Shown piece by piece: positions 47,167-55,742 of a DNA stretch of 64,000 nucleotides (the stretch's first letter is position 1; every line of letters starts with the position of its first letter). The translations under genes and the position numbers were made by a program. The DNA is from Fodinicurvata sediminis DSM 21159. Lineage in GTDB: Bacteria; Pseudomonadota; Alphaproteobacteria; Kiloniellales; DSM-21159. The stretch is taken from assembly GCF_000420625.1 (NCBI RefSeq), contig NZ_ATVH01000011.1:372001-436000 (forward strand), written 5' to 3'. The notes under the pieces are model-generated. The model had not been told where the DNA came from. It saw only the letters and a list, made by a program, of their open reading frames with translations, and ran no database searches.

Positions 47167-47273
47167 TTCGCCCAAATCTCCCGCCGGACTCACCAGTCGG
47201 TCTCCTTGATGATCTGCAATTTGGGGGAACCGGGGGGCTGTCCTGCCGCCCTACCGCTGGCACCTGCCGGGCG

Positions 47274-47290
47274 CGTAATGAATTGTTACG
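47274..47290. promoter_or_regulatory. 17-bp GTWAY-N5-GTTAC site 3
   Basis: CGTAATGAATTGTTACG lies in the 174-bp gap between the DGR-linked gene (stop 47341) and the gene starting at 47166. It shares GCGTAATGAA with site 4 at 56823. Confidence 0.5.
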
Positions 47291-47340
47291 CTGCCGGGCA
47301 CAAAGAGCCGGCACTAAGTATAGGGCATCACGGCGCGATC

Positions 47341-47634
47341 TCAAAGTATTGAGAGAAGAACGATCAGCAGTATCAAGATATGGATCACGGAGCGGTAATA
47401 CTTCTGGGCGCGCTGCTCATCCAGGCGCGTCCATTCCGTGCTCAAATTCTCGACATCGTGCGGCAGCTGCTTCAGATCCCGCCAGCGATGGGCGGCCTTC
47501 AGGCGATCGCGGGCGCGCTGCCAATGTTCGGCCATGCGCGGATCGGTCCAACCGAAGCAGTGCGCGAAGCGCTCACGGTCTGGATTGGGCAGGCGGCCAA
47601 TCGCCCACATGAACAGCCAATAGATCATATACAT
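47341..47634 (-). CDS. Membrane protein coupled to the DGR reverse transcriptase
   Basis: A 97-residue protein starting MYMIYWLFMWAIGRLPNPDRERF. Hydrophobic ends (about 2-13 and 81-97) flank a charged helical middle (MAEHWQRARDRLKAAHRWRDL). Its ATG overlaps the RT stop as ATGA, so it should be made together with RT. I know of no such protein in characterised DGRs; it may be an unrelated small virion or membrane gene. Confidence 0.65.
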   Translation of the reverse strand: MYMIYWLFMWAIGRLPNPDRERFAHCFGWTDPRMAEHWQRARDRLKAAHRWRDLKQLPHDVENLSTEWTRLDEQRAQKYYRSVIHILILLIVLLSIL

Positions 47635-48680
47635 CACGCCGCCTCCTTCCGATTGAGCGCCTGGTGCAGCGGCTGCCCCAGGGTCTCTTCCACTTCGGCC
47701 AGGATCGAGGCTGTCGTCCGCGCGCCGTCGCAGTGCTTGGTGTAGCCCTCGAAGCTGGCCAGTGAGGCCTCCAGGCGCTCTGGCCCGATCTCGCCCGCCG
47801 CATGCCTTTGGGCCAGGCGCCTCAATCGCTTCCGCGCCGCGACCAGGTTGCGCTTGCGTGGCAGGGCGTGACTGGCCCAGGAGCGGTATCCACAGAAGTC
47901 CACGCCCTGGCTGGCCGGATAGACTTGGCTCTTGGGGTGCAGCATCAGCCGGTCCGCGTTGGCCAGGCGCTGCGCAATCGCGGTGCGCAGCTCCTGCAGG
48001 CGGCCCTTGTGCGGGCCCAGGATCAGGAAGTCGTCCATATAGCGGGCATAGTAGGGGCAACCCAAATCATCCTTGATCCAGTGATCCAGCGGGTCCAGGT
48101 ACACATTCCCGCTCATCTGGCTGGTCAGCGCCCCGATGGGCAGGCCCGTCGCCTGATCGTCGCGCAGGATCGCGCGGCGCCAGATCTGCATCACGCGCTC
48201 ATCCTGGACCACGCGGCCGATGCGGCACAGCAGCATCTCGTGATCGATGGACGGGAAGAACTGCCGCACGTCGCATTGCAGAACATAGACCCGACCCCAG
48301 CGCCGTTGTGCCTGGCGCAGCATCGCCACCACGTGTGCCCGCGCCGCATGGGTGCCCCGCCCCTTCCGGCAGGCAAAGCTGTGTGCGACGAACCGCCGCT
48401 CGAACAACGGCTCGCACGCCAGGGAGAGCAGATGATGGACGATGCGATCACGAAAGTCCGGCGCCTCGATCAGGCGTGTCTTGGGGCGATGGACCGTGAA
48501 CCGCCGCATGGGCCGAGGGCGCCATTCATCCCACAGCAACAGATGCTGCAGCTCGATCAGCTCTTCTTCCCAGCGCTGTCCGAAGCACAGCACGTCGGTC
48601 TTGTAGCGCTTGCCCTTCGCGGCCAGGCGCCAAGCCTCCAACATCCGCTCCCAACCAATCATCTCATCGAACACGATCAT
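47634..48680 (-). CDS. DGR reverse transcriptase
   Basis: A 348-residue group II intron-like RT. Palm motifs: CDVRQFFPSIDHE, then IGALTSQ, the (I/L/V)GxxxSQ signature that marks DGR RTs, then YMDDFLIL (about 213-220), and GVDFCGY. ATG 48680 is preceded by AGGA; the open frame extends to 49100 but that extension is template-repeat and avd sequence in another role. The enzyme copies template RNA with errors at adenines and feeds the product into the target gene. Confidence 0.95.
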   Translation of the reverse strand: MIVFDEMIGWERMLEAWRLAAKGKRYKTDVLCFGQRWEEELIELQHLLLWDEWRPRPMRRFTVHRPKTRLIEAPDFRDRIVHHLLSLACEPLFERRFVAHSFACRKGRGTHAARAHVVAMLRQAQRRWGRVYVLQCDVRQFFPSIDHEMLLCRIGRVVQDERVMQIWRRAILRDDQATGLPIGALTSQMSGNVYLDPLDHWIKDDLGCPYYARYMDDFLILGPHKGRLQELRTAIAQRLANADRLMLHPKSQVYPASQGVDFCGYRSWASHALPRKRNLVAARKRLRRLAQRHAAGEIGPERLEASLASFEGYTKHCDGARTTASILAEVEETLGQPLHQALNRKEAA

Positions 48681-48825
48681 CTTTCCTTGTGGCGACCGGA
48701 GCCACACCTGCCGCCCCGGCCTGTTGAGATTTCGCCTTTCTGGCGAGGACGCGCAGCTCCGATTCCTGTTCGGATCGCTGCAGGGCGGAGCCTTGTCCGA
48801 CCTGTCTGGCGCGAACCCCGAGGGG

Positions 48826-48929
48826 TCGCAGACGGCACGCAGCCCGTTGTTGCTGTTCACATTCCACGGGTTGTTGTTCAGATTCACGCACCGGGCACCG
48901 GCCTCAGCCGCGTTGCCCCAGTTGCCGCC
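48826..48929 (-). repeat. DGR template repeat (TR)
   Basis: 104 bp, starting at the last base of the avd stop and ending about 145 bp before RT. On the coding sense it has runs of AAC/AAT codons (GGCAACTGGGGCAAC and later stretches), 23 adenines in all. It matches the VR at 49308-49411 without gaps at 94 of 104 positions; nine of ten differences are at TR adenines. Confidence 0.95.
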
Positions 48930-49246
48930 TATGGCCGCGCGCCCTGTTTCGTCTTGATAAGGCCTCCTAGAATTTTTCCGATTTCGCTGACTTGGCGGGC
49001 AACCACCTCCTGCCGCCGATTCGAGAGATAGCGCCGCCGGTGGGCGTGGCGAATGAAAAAGCGCAGCTGCTCCAGGCCGATATCGATCTCGAACAGCCAC
49101 TTCATCTTGTCCCTGGATTTCCGCATGCGGATGGTCAGGCGGATCAGGTCATAGACCGCATTCTTGATCTGGGTCGCCAGTGCGAACTTCTCCGTCTTCG
49201 GAAACCGGTCCACGACGGGAAACAGGTAATCCGCGAAATCACTCAT
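48929..49246 (-). CDS. avd: Avd, DGR accessory variability determinant
   Basis: A 105-residue basic, all-helical protein (MSDFADYLFPVVDRFPKTEKFALATQIKNA overall), fitting the four-helix bundle of Avd and the 23S rRNA intervening-sequence proteins. Avd forms a pentamer that binds RT and template RNA. GGAG is 7 bases before ATG 49246. It sits between target gene and TR, the usual place. Confidence 0.88.
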   Translation of the reverse strand: MSDFADYLFPVVDRFPKTEKFALATQIKNAVYDLIRLTIRMRKSRDKMKWLFEIDIGLEQLRFFIRHAHRRRYLSNRRQEVVARQVSEIGKILGGLIKTKQGARP

Positions 49247-49297
49247 CTTCTGCTCCAGGATTAACGGCTCCATGAAAACAGGGCTCCAGGTGACAGG

Positions 49298-50335
49298 TCA
49301 CAGGGAATCGCAGACGGCACGCAGCCCGTTGGTGCTGCTCACATTCCACGGGTTGTCGCGCAGAGTCACGCACCGGGCACCGACCTCAGCCGCGGGGCCC
49401 CAGTAGCCGCCGACGAGAGCGAATCTGAATTGACCGCCGTGCCACTGCCCGTGCGCCACGGCGCTGTCCTTTCCGGTATTCAGAGTATCGTTCCATGCAT
49501 TCGCGGCCTCGCCGCGGTCAAAATACAGGCTGGTCGCCTGCCAGAGATTGCCGCTTGGCTGATCGACGTTGAGACACGAAACCGCGTCAAAGCCATAGCC
49601 GCTGTGATCGCCGGTCGTGTGTCGAGACGTACCACCGGCTGCACCCTGCGGCACGCCATAGGCGGCCACCAGGAATTCGTCATAGCTCCAGACACGCTTG
49701 CCTGCCTTGTGCGTCAACCGCGGATAGTCGAGGCCGCTCGCATAGCCCTCGGCGCCGCTCATCGGTGTGGCGCCATACCGTGACAGCGGCACCGTCTCGG
49801 GCCAGGCCGTGCCGTCTTCCGAGGCCAGGTAAATGTCTACCCAGAGCTTGCCGTCGATCACTTCGACCATGCCCGTGGGGTCACAGGTCGGGCGATGCTT
49901 TAGGTCCCACACGCTGTTCGGCACTATCTGCGTGGCCAGGGTCGCGCCGCTGCTATAGGCCTGTGCGATGGTGCGGACCTTGCCGAAATGGAAGCCGCCG
50001 ATCTTGCGGCTATCCGTCTCGTCATAGCCGCCATCGGGATAGGTGGCATTCTTAGACGCGACCAGGACCGCCTCGGGCGGCGACCCGCTGCTCGGCTGGC
50101 AGGCGTAGATATAGACGTCATCGCCAAGCGTCAGACTGCTGACCGTACCGTCGTGATTGCCGGCGGCTGTGGGGTCCCAATCAGTCTGACCCTCGAACAT
50201 GTAGCCTTTTGATATGCCGCCGATATTGACCGCACCGGCCGGGATATCCAGCGTATCGCCAGTGCCCTTGGCCATGCGGCCCATGGCCTCGAAATAGCCC
50301 GGCACCGTGGCCGTGATGACCTGTTCAACCAGCAT
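49298..50335 (-). CDS. DGR target protein, FGE/C-type-lectin-like
   Basis: A 345-residue putative receptor-binding protein starting MLVEQVITATVPGYFEAMG. The N-terminal third is probably the virion-attachment part; the C-terminal part (about 150-345) resembles formylglycine-generating-enzyme-type C-type lectin folds of DGR targets (PMSGAEGYASGLDYP, YDEFLVAAYG, GGQFRFALVGGYWGPAAEVGARCV). The variable repeat encodes residues about 309-342. The start overlaps the previous stop, and it follows the tail fibre gene, so it may sit at the fibre tip. Confidence 0.88.
   Translation of the reverse strand: MLVEQVITATVPGYFEAMGRMAKGTGDTLDIPAGAVNIGGISKGYMFEGQTDWDPTAAGNHDGTVSSLTLGDDVYIYACQPSSGSPPEAVLVASKNATYPDGGYDETDSRKIGGFHFGKVRTIAQAYSSGATLATQIVPNSVWDLKHRPTCDPTGMVEVIDGKLWVDIYLASEDGTAWPETVPLSRYGATPMSGAEGYASGLDYPRLTHKAGKRVWSYDEFLVAAYGVPQGAAGGTSRHTTGDHSGYGFDAVSCLNVDQPSGNLWQATSLYFDRGEAANAWNDTLNTGKDSAVAHGQWHGGQFRFALVGGYWGPAAEVGARCVTLRDNPWNVSSTNGLRAVCDSL
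49308..49411 (-). repeat. DGR variable repeat (VR)
   Basis: 104 bp at the 3' end of the target gene, 10 bp from its stop. Relative to TR: AAC to TAC, AAC to CCC, AAT to ACT, AAC to CGC, AAC to GAC, AAC to AGC, AAC to ACC, plus one GCC to GTC. Changes are therefore A-specific except one C to T. The shared invariant end (GTGCCGTCTGCGA) is where the initiation-of-homing site should lie. Confidence 0.95.
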
Positions 50336-50681
50336 TGATCGCGTCCTCCATGTCACTGATTACCGCCTCGACCTCGCTCACGCTGTAGCCCAGCGTGACG
50401 ATGCGGGCATTGGGATCTTCTTCCCGCTTGAGCTGGCGGCGGATCGTGTCCCCGGTCTCTTCGTCCAGATCTTCCATGACGCGATAGTCCGGCTCGGAAC
50501 CGTCCGGGCTTTCGCCCTCGGACAGTAGCCGGTCGAAGCTATAACGATGCCGGCTTAGAAGCCCTTGCCAGTGCGCCAGGGCGCGCGCGGCATGACGGCC
50601 CGTGATATCGCCGGAGATCACGCCGGCTTTCACATTCTCGAAGTCCTGCTTCGTGCGCAGAATACGTGGTACGCCAATCAT
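50325..50681 (-). CDS. Unknown protein between fibre and DGR target
   Basis: A 118-residue soluble protein starting MIGVPRILRTKQDFENVKAGV, helical with an acidic centre (GESPDGSEPDYRVMEDLDEETGD). It overlaps the DGR target start by 11 bp. Position suggests a tail-fibre assembly or adaptor protein for the target; no family recognised. Confidence 0.65.
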   Translation of the reverse strand: MIGVPRILRTKQDFENVKAGVISGDITGRHAARALAHWQGLLSRHRYSFDRLLSEGESPDGSEPDYRVMEDLDEETGDTIRRQLKREEDPNARIVTLGYSVSEVEAVISDMEDAINAG

Positions 50682-51767
50682 TTAGCTGTCCTCGATCATC
50701 AGTGTGGGGGCGCCCTTGTGGGTGCCAAACCCGATATTCTCCCGCGCCTGCTGCTGTTGCGGTGCGGTTAGGCTCTGCGCCGTGTCCCACCGGATCGCGC
50801 CCTGAGCGTCCCCGATGTAGTTGGCGGCGTCCTGGGCGTAGCCTCGGGCGCCTTTAAGCCCCCCCGATACCGCCGTCAGGCTGGTCGCCCAGTCCTCGGC
50901 CAGGCTCGCGCTGTCTGAGGCGTTGCTTTCGGAGGTCGCTGCTGCGCTGGCGCTGCTCGCGGCGTTCGTCTCCGAGGTGGATGCGGCGCTCGCACTACTG
51001 GCGGCCCCGCTCTCCGACGTGGCGGCCGCCGATGCGGAGCCTCCGGCTTTCGCCGCATGGTGCTTCGCGGAGTATTTGCCGCTCTCGACCTCAGTGTCCT
51101 CAGCTTCTTCGGCCCACTTCCCCGCCTTGGTCTCGGACGCGGCTGCGTTTGCTTCGGAAGTCGATGCAGCGCTCGCACTGCTGGCGGCATTGCCTTCGGA
51201 GGTCGCGGCATTGCCTTCGGAGGTCGCGGCATTGGAGGCGCTGGCCGCCGCACTGCTGGCGCTGGCGGAAGCATCCTGGGCGTAGCCCCGCGCACCCTTT
51301 AGTCCACTCTCCACCGTGCCTGTATCGCTCGCCCACTTCTTCGCCTTGGCCACCTCGCCGCCGTGGGCGCCCTTCATAAGGAAGTCATTGCCGTTGTAGG
51401 CAAGATCAACCGGCATGCCGGCCCGGATATCTTGGGGCTCAAGAGGATCGCCGTTGTAGCGCTTGATTGCCTTCGGCCCCAGGGCGTTGATGTTGATGGT
51501 GGCCGGCCCGGTGTTGGCGTTGGCGGCCTTCATGGTGAGGTTCAGGCCCTCGTCGTAGGACGTTATGGCCGGGTCCATCGTCACGACATAGGCGTCCGTC
51601 GTGCCGGTGTCCTGCAGGTAGGTGATGCGCCCCTGATTCACATCGGCGGGCGTGGGCAGTTTGTCGAAGCCGCCCTGGATCTGCTGGAAGATCGCATTGA
51701 CCTGCTCGGCACGGCCCAGCGTGTGGCGGTCCAGCTCGTTGTCGTGGGTGAAGTAGTCGTTGCTCAT
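50682..51767 (-). CDS. Tail fibre protein with Ala/Ser repeats
   Basis: A 361-residue protein. The N-terminal 140 residues look like a virion-attachment domain (DVNQGRITYLQDTGTTDAYVVTMDP). Residues about 155-300 are degenerate AASxSAxxATSEGNA repeats like those of lambda side-tail fibres, which form trimeric coiled coils. The C terminus ends SLTAPQQQQARENIGF, a common fibre end. DNA repeats in this stretch are evident on both strands. Confidence 0.85.
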   Translation of the reverse strand: MSNDYFTHDNELDRHTLGRAEQVNAIFQQIQGGFDKLPTPADVNQGRITYLQDTGTTDAYVVTMDPAITSYDEGLNLTMKAANANTGPATININALGPKAIKRYNGDPLEPQDIRAGMPVDLAYNGNDFLMKGAHGGEVAKAKKWASDTGTVESGLKGARGYAQDASASASSAAASASNAATSEGNAATSEGNAASSASAASTSEANAAASETKAGKWAEEAEDTEVESGKYSAKHHAAKAGGSASAAATSESGAASSASAASTSETNAASSASAAATSESNASDSASLAEDWATSLTAVSGGLKGARGYAQDAANYIGDAQGAIRWDTAQSLTAPQQQQARENIGFGTHKGAPTLMIEDS

Positions 51768-54565
51768 CGGACGATCCCGCGATAGCTGAAGTGAAGCGTT
51801 AGCCCGTGCATGAGATGCGGCACCTCATAGGCTTGGTCGGAAACCACGGTCAGGGAGATGTTGCGGCCCAGGCCGTCTATCGGGGCCTCGGCCAGGCCTT
51901 CCACTGGGCTCGACCAATAGAACTCGTCCCAATACATCTCGCCCCAGAAACCGCCGGAGCCACTGACATCGAAGGTCTGCTCCCGTCCGGGGGGTTGGTC
52001 GGGGTCGGCATAGCCGAACTCGGCCGTCAGGCCCAATTCCGTATTCGGCCCGCCATCAATCTCCACAGTCGCTTTCTGCCACCGCTTGCGCTGGGCCGGT
52101 GAACCGACATGGTTGAACGGCAGGCGCAGGAAGGCGTCGATGGCCGCGCCATCGAAAGACATGCCGGCGTCCAGCTCAAACACCCAGCCATCTTCATCGC
52201 CGATGAACAGCAGTTCACGCCCGTCATCATCCTTCCCCGAGGCTGTGCACGTGACGCCAAACCCAAGATCGAAAGGCAGGATTTCCGGGTTCTCGCGCCC
52301 GAAGTAGATGGTTATGCCGGTGCCGTCGTCCCAAAACAGCCGGTACTGGTCCTTGTTGCGCACCCGCAAGCTGCCCACCGCCTCGATGCCATTGCGGCGC
52401 TTGGAGCGGAAAATGGGCTCGACCATCTGCGTCAGCGTGCCGACCCGGAAGTCGCCAAACTGCTCGGTGGTCTCCAGGCTGCGCACGCCGTTGTTGTCCA
52501 GATAGGTCGGCATGCGGATCATCTGTGCCGTCCAGGGCACACCGCCCGAGGAATCGGTGAGGACGCCCAGGTCCCAGTTCTGGCTGTCACTGCCCTGAAG
52601 CACACAGACCTTGTTGTGTCCGAGTATCGAGAGGATGCCGGCCACGTTGGACAACAGGTCCGTGATCTCGTCGCCAATACCGATCTCGCCCGCCCCGCTG
52701 TTGGCCTCCCATCTGTAGGGGTTGCCGGTGGCTGAGTGCTGCAGCGAGCCGCCGCGATAGGCCAGGAACAGGTGTTGTTTGTGGATTTCGAGGCGGGTGG
52801 GCTTGTCGTCTGCCCCCATGCCGGTCTGGATGGGCACGAACACCGCGCCGTCCCACTCGAAGGCCCGCCCCTGCCCCTGGCAGCCATACATGCGGCGCGT
52901 ATCGCTGCCGCCGAAGAAGTTGTGGTTCTTCAGGTCATACCGCCCGCCGGCAGGCAGGGTTATGGCCGACGAGTCCGCCGTTATCTCGGCCAGGCTGTCG
53001 GCCGTCGCGGTCTTGATCGTCTCGGCCTGGAAGCTGCCGCTCTGGCTGGCGAAGATCAGGCGCCCCTTGGCGTCGGTCGTGCTCCAGTCGCCGCTCTCGA
53101 CAACGACGCGCGTAACCGTAGCGGTCGCGCCAGACGTTTCGCCCTCGATCACGTCGCCTTCCTCGATGGCCAGCGTGGTCGGGAGAACGCCGATTTTCGC
53201 CAACCCACCGTAGGGGCCGCGCTGCAGGTATTCTTCGAAGAAGGCCCCCTCTACATCGGTCAGGATCAACGTGCCAGCCGCGCTGCCATGCTCCCAGGTG
53301 CCGCTGTCCAGGGTTACGCTGCGCACGGTCGCTCTGGCACCGGACTGCAGGCCCTCGATTTCGTGGCCGGCCTCGATTTTCAGGATTTCCGGCGCCTCGG
53401 ACAGCGTAACGATTGCCGACAGGTCGCCCAGGTCGATGTCCTCGGTCGAGAAGCTGCCCGATACGTCGGTCAGGATCAGCACGCCCTGGGCGTTACTCTC
53501 CCCCCAGGAGCCAGACGACAGCGAGACATTGCGCACCGTGGCCGTGGCCCCCGACGAGGCGCCCGTGATCTCGTCCCCGACCTCGATCTCCTTGACGGTC
53601 GAGTTCTTGGGAACGCGCGCCACATCCAGGGTGCTGTTGGCGTTGATGAGTTCGCTCTGGAAGGTGCCCACCTGATCGGCCAGGATGAGATGGCCCGAGG
53701 CGTCTCCGCCCGCCCAGGAGCCGCTGTCTATGACCACATCCATTACGGTCGCTGTGGTTCCCGAGATCGTGCCCTCGACCACATCGCCGACGCTGATGGC
53801 GCTATTGCCGCCGGCGAAGATCAGACGGCGCAAGCCGCCGCTCTCGAATGTCAGCTCGACAAGCCCGCCTTCACTGTACTCCATCTTCACCAGGCCGCCG
53901 CCCTCGAAAGCCAGCTCGCGCCCGAGATCCTGCGCCTGCCACCCGCTCGACGTGGACCTGTGCATCACGCCGGCCGTGCCGGCGGCATTGTCCCGGAAGG
54001 CGTAGGTGTCTCCGCCATAGACCCACACGCCGCGCACAGGGCCGCTGCCTGGCACTTTGGCGATCTGGTCGCGCGCGTCTTCGATGGCGGCCCTGTACCA
54101 GGTTGCGTCCTGGCTGTCCGTCAATGCGCCGCGATTGAGCTTTGTCCCCGCGCTCTCGGCCACCTTGGTGCTGGACACCTCCAGATCCTCGTTGTCCTGG
54201 AAGTCGCCGCTTACATTGGTCAGCACGAGTTTCCCCGCCGCATCGCCACTGGCATAGCTGCCGCTGTCGAGGACGGCATCAACAAGAGCCTTGCCGCTCG
54301 CGCCCGACGTGGCGCCGGTCACGCTGTCGCCCTTCTTGACCTCGGTGCTGCCGGCATCGAACGGCAGTGTCCAGTAGGACGCCTGGGACGGCTTGGGATG
54401 CCCGTCAAAGCGCTCGTAACCATCAATGCGCTGATAGCCGCGCGGGTGCGGCTCGTAATTGCGCCCTGCAATGGCGCGTCCGGCAGGAACCTGGATCGGC
54501 GGTGTCACCACATCCATACCGCCGCGCAGCGCGAAAAACTGCGTATTGGTCCCCGGGCGGGCCAT
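51764..54565 (-). CDS. Tail nozzle/hub-like protein with five internal repeats
   Basis: A 933-residue structural protein in the place of tail tubular protein B. After an N-terminal module (GYQRIDGYERFDG) it holds five copies of a roughly 50-residue unit of form GDxxxGxTSGATATVxxV...SGxW...GxLIL...GxF (about residues 75-130, 265-315, 333-385, 390-445 and 475-530). The C-terminal 380 residues look like the propeller of nozzle proteins (LYRGGSLQHSATGNP-like, LFWDDGTGITIYFGR). Family match is by position and pattern. Confidence 0.75.
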   Translation of the reverse strand: MARPGTNTQFFALRGGMDVVTPPIQVPAGRAIAGRNYEPHPRGYQRIDGYERFDGHPKPSQASYWTLPFDAGSTEVKKGDSVTGATSGASGKALVDAVLDSGSYASGDAAGKLVLTNVSGDFQDNEDLEVSSTKVAESAGTKLNRGALTDSQDATWYRAAIEDARDQIAKVPGSGPVRGVWVYGGDTYAFRDNAAGTAGVMHRSTSSGWQAQDLGRELAFEGGGLVKMEYSEGGLVELTFESGGLRRLIFAGGNSAISVGDVVEGTISGTTATVMDVVIDSGSWAGGDASGHLILADQVGTFQSELINANSTLDVARVPKNSTVKEIEVGDEITGASSGATATVRNVSLSSGSWGESNAQGVLILTDVSGSFSTEDIDLGDLSAIVTLSEAPEILKIEAGHEIEGLQSGARATVRSVTLDSGTWEHGSAAGTLILTDVEGAFFEEYLQRGPYGGLAKIGVLPTTLAIEEGDVIEGETSGATATVTRVVVESGDWSTTDAKGRLIFASQSGSFQAETIKTATADSLAEITADSSAITLPAGGRYDLKNHNFFGGSDTRRMYGCQGQGRAFEWDGAVFVPIQTGMGADDKPTRLEIHKQHLFLAYRGGSLQHSATGNPYRWEANSGAGEIGIGDEITDLLSNVAGILSILGHNKVCVLQGSDSQNWDLGVLTDSSGGVPWTAQMIRMPTYLDNNGVRSLETTEQFGDFRVGTLTQMVEPIFRSKRRNGIEAVGSLRVRNKDQYRLFWDDGTGITIYFGRENPEILPFDLGFGVTCTASGKDDDGRELLFIGDEDGWVFELDAGMSFDGAAIDAFLRLPFNHVGSPAQRKRWQKATVEIDGGPNTELGLTAEFGYADPDQPPGREQTFDVSGSGGFWGEMYWDEFYWSSPVEGLAEAPIDGLGRNISLTVVSDQAYEVPHLMHGLTLHFSYRGIVR

Positions 54566-55245
54566 CAGGCAAGCGCCCCGGTGATACTGACCTCGGGAAG
54601 CTGGTCGCGCATCAGATCGTCCATGAGCATGCGATAGCGGCGCATGGCGACACTGATATGAAGCTGCCCCTCGTCATGCTCGGCCAGGAGCATCAGGCCG
54701 TACCAGGCAATCGCCTCGTGGAAGCGCTCGGGCATCTCCGGTATGTCGCCGTCGCTCTCCAGCTTTTGCGGGCTCTTGCGGTACTCGCCGCGCACCACAT
54801 AGGCGTCGTCCGGCTTCGGCCCGAAGCACAGTTCGCCGCTCGGGCTGATCGTGTAGTGGATCGGGCGGTTGTTGGTCTGCGCGCCCCGGTCATAGGCGCG
54901 GCGATAGTCCTGCCAGGGCAGGTAGAGGATCGGCCCCTCGTCCGACACGCCATCGGATTGCCGATAGAGGGTCATGCTGTCCGCATCGGTGATCCAGTCG
55001 GCCCAGCGATTCAGATTGAAGCTGGCGCCGGTGTAACGTGCCGTTCCGGCCGTGGTGGTGCCCTCGAACTCGCCGCGCATCCACCGCCAGGAGGCCCGGC
55101 TGTTCTGGATCTGGCGCCAGGCATCCGCCGTCCAGTGCACGATCTTCGCCAGGCGCCCGGTCTGGTTCGTGACGGAGGACGGCAGGTTGCCCGAGACGGT
55201 GCCGCTTTCGCGCGCCACCATCTGTGCCAGCTCAAGGAAGGTCAT
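54565..55245 (-). CDS. Head-tail adaptor (tail tubular protein A-like)
   Basis: A 226-residue protein starting MTFLELAQMVARESGTVSG with WTADAWRQIQNSRASWRWMRGEF, and HEAIAWYGLMLLAEHDEG near the end, a pattern of the podoviral adaptor family that joins portal and nozzle. Its stop overlaps the next start. Confidence 0.75.
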   Translation of the reverse strand: MTFLELAQMVARESGTVSGNLPSSVTNQTGRLAKIVHWTADAWRQIQNSRASWRWMRGEFEGTTTAGTARYTGASFNLNRWADWITDADSMTLYRQSDGVSDEGPILYLPWQDYRRAYDRGAQTNNRPIHYTISPSGELCFGPKPDDAYVVRGEYRKSPQKLESDGDIPEMPERFHEAIAWYGLMLLAEHDEGQLHISVAMRRYRMLMDDLMRDQLPEVSITGALA

Positions 55246-55264
55246 GGGCGCTTACTCCCGGCTC

Positions 55265-55738
55265 TCAGGCGTGCAGCACCTGGAAGGGATAGGCCGGCAC
55301 CTTGCGGGGCTCCGGGTTGATTCCCCCGTCGGGCAGAGCCTCGTAGCGGTGCGTGACCGCGTTCTTGAGCACCTGGTAGTAATCCTCGGGGATATCCACC
55401 TCCTGCCCGCGCGGGACCAGCATGACGCGGCCATTGACGCCGATAGGCACGGCCTCGTCGCCGCCCGGCTCGTCGGTGCGCTGAATCAGGATGCGGACCT
55501 GCTTCTTGCCCGGCGGCTGCTGCTCGGGCGTGGCCGGCGGTGGCGGGGTGCCTTCCTGGGCCTGGTGCGCGTCCGCAACCTCGACGATGATCTCGTCCTT
55601 GGTCCAGGCCTGGCTCACCTTGGCGCGCAACGTCTCCAGCTTCGTGTTGTGGGGGACGCTGATTCCCAGATAGGACTCCGCGAAGTCGCGTAGCTGCTGC
55701 TCGGTCGCCTCTGCAATCGGTATCTTCTTGGTTTCCAT
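55265..55738 (-). CDS. Small structural-region protein, SAP/HeH-like N terminus
   Basis: A 157-residue protein starting METKKIPIAEATEQQLRDFAESYLG. Residues 8-45 fit a HeH/SAP-type helical hairpin; after a Pro-rich linker, VNGRVMLVPRGQEVDIPEDYYQVLKNA forms a small beta domain. It is a paralogue in outline of the next gene upstream (55743-56111). Confidence 0.65.
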   Translation of the reverse strand: METKKIPIAEATEQQLRDFAESYLGISVPHNTKLETLRAKVSQAWTKDEIIVEVADAHQAQEGTPPPPATPEQQPPGKKQVRILIQRTDEPGGDEAVPIGVNGRVMLVPRGQEVDIPEDYYQVLKNAVTHRYEALPDGGINPEPRKVPAYPFQVLHA

Positions 55739-55742
55739 GGGC

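Noticed and set aside
48681-49100. N-terminal extension of the reverse transcriptase to 49100
   Set aside because: It would translate through the template repeat and antisense-free avd overlap; a good ribosome-binding site and RT homology start at 48680.
52736-54637. 633-codon plus-strand open frame opposite the nozzle gene
   Set aside because: Its regularity only mirrors the five repeats of the minus-strand gene; the translated sequence is not protein-like.
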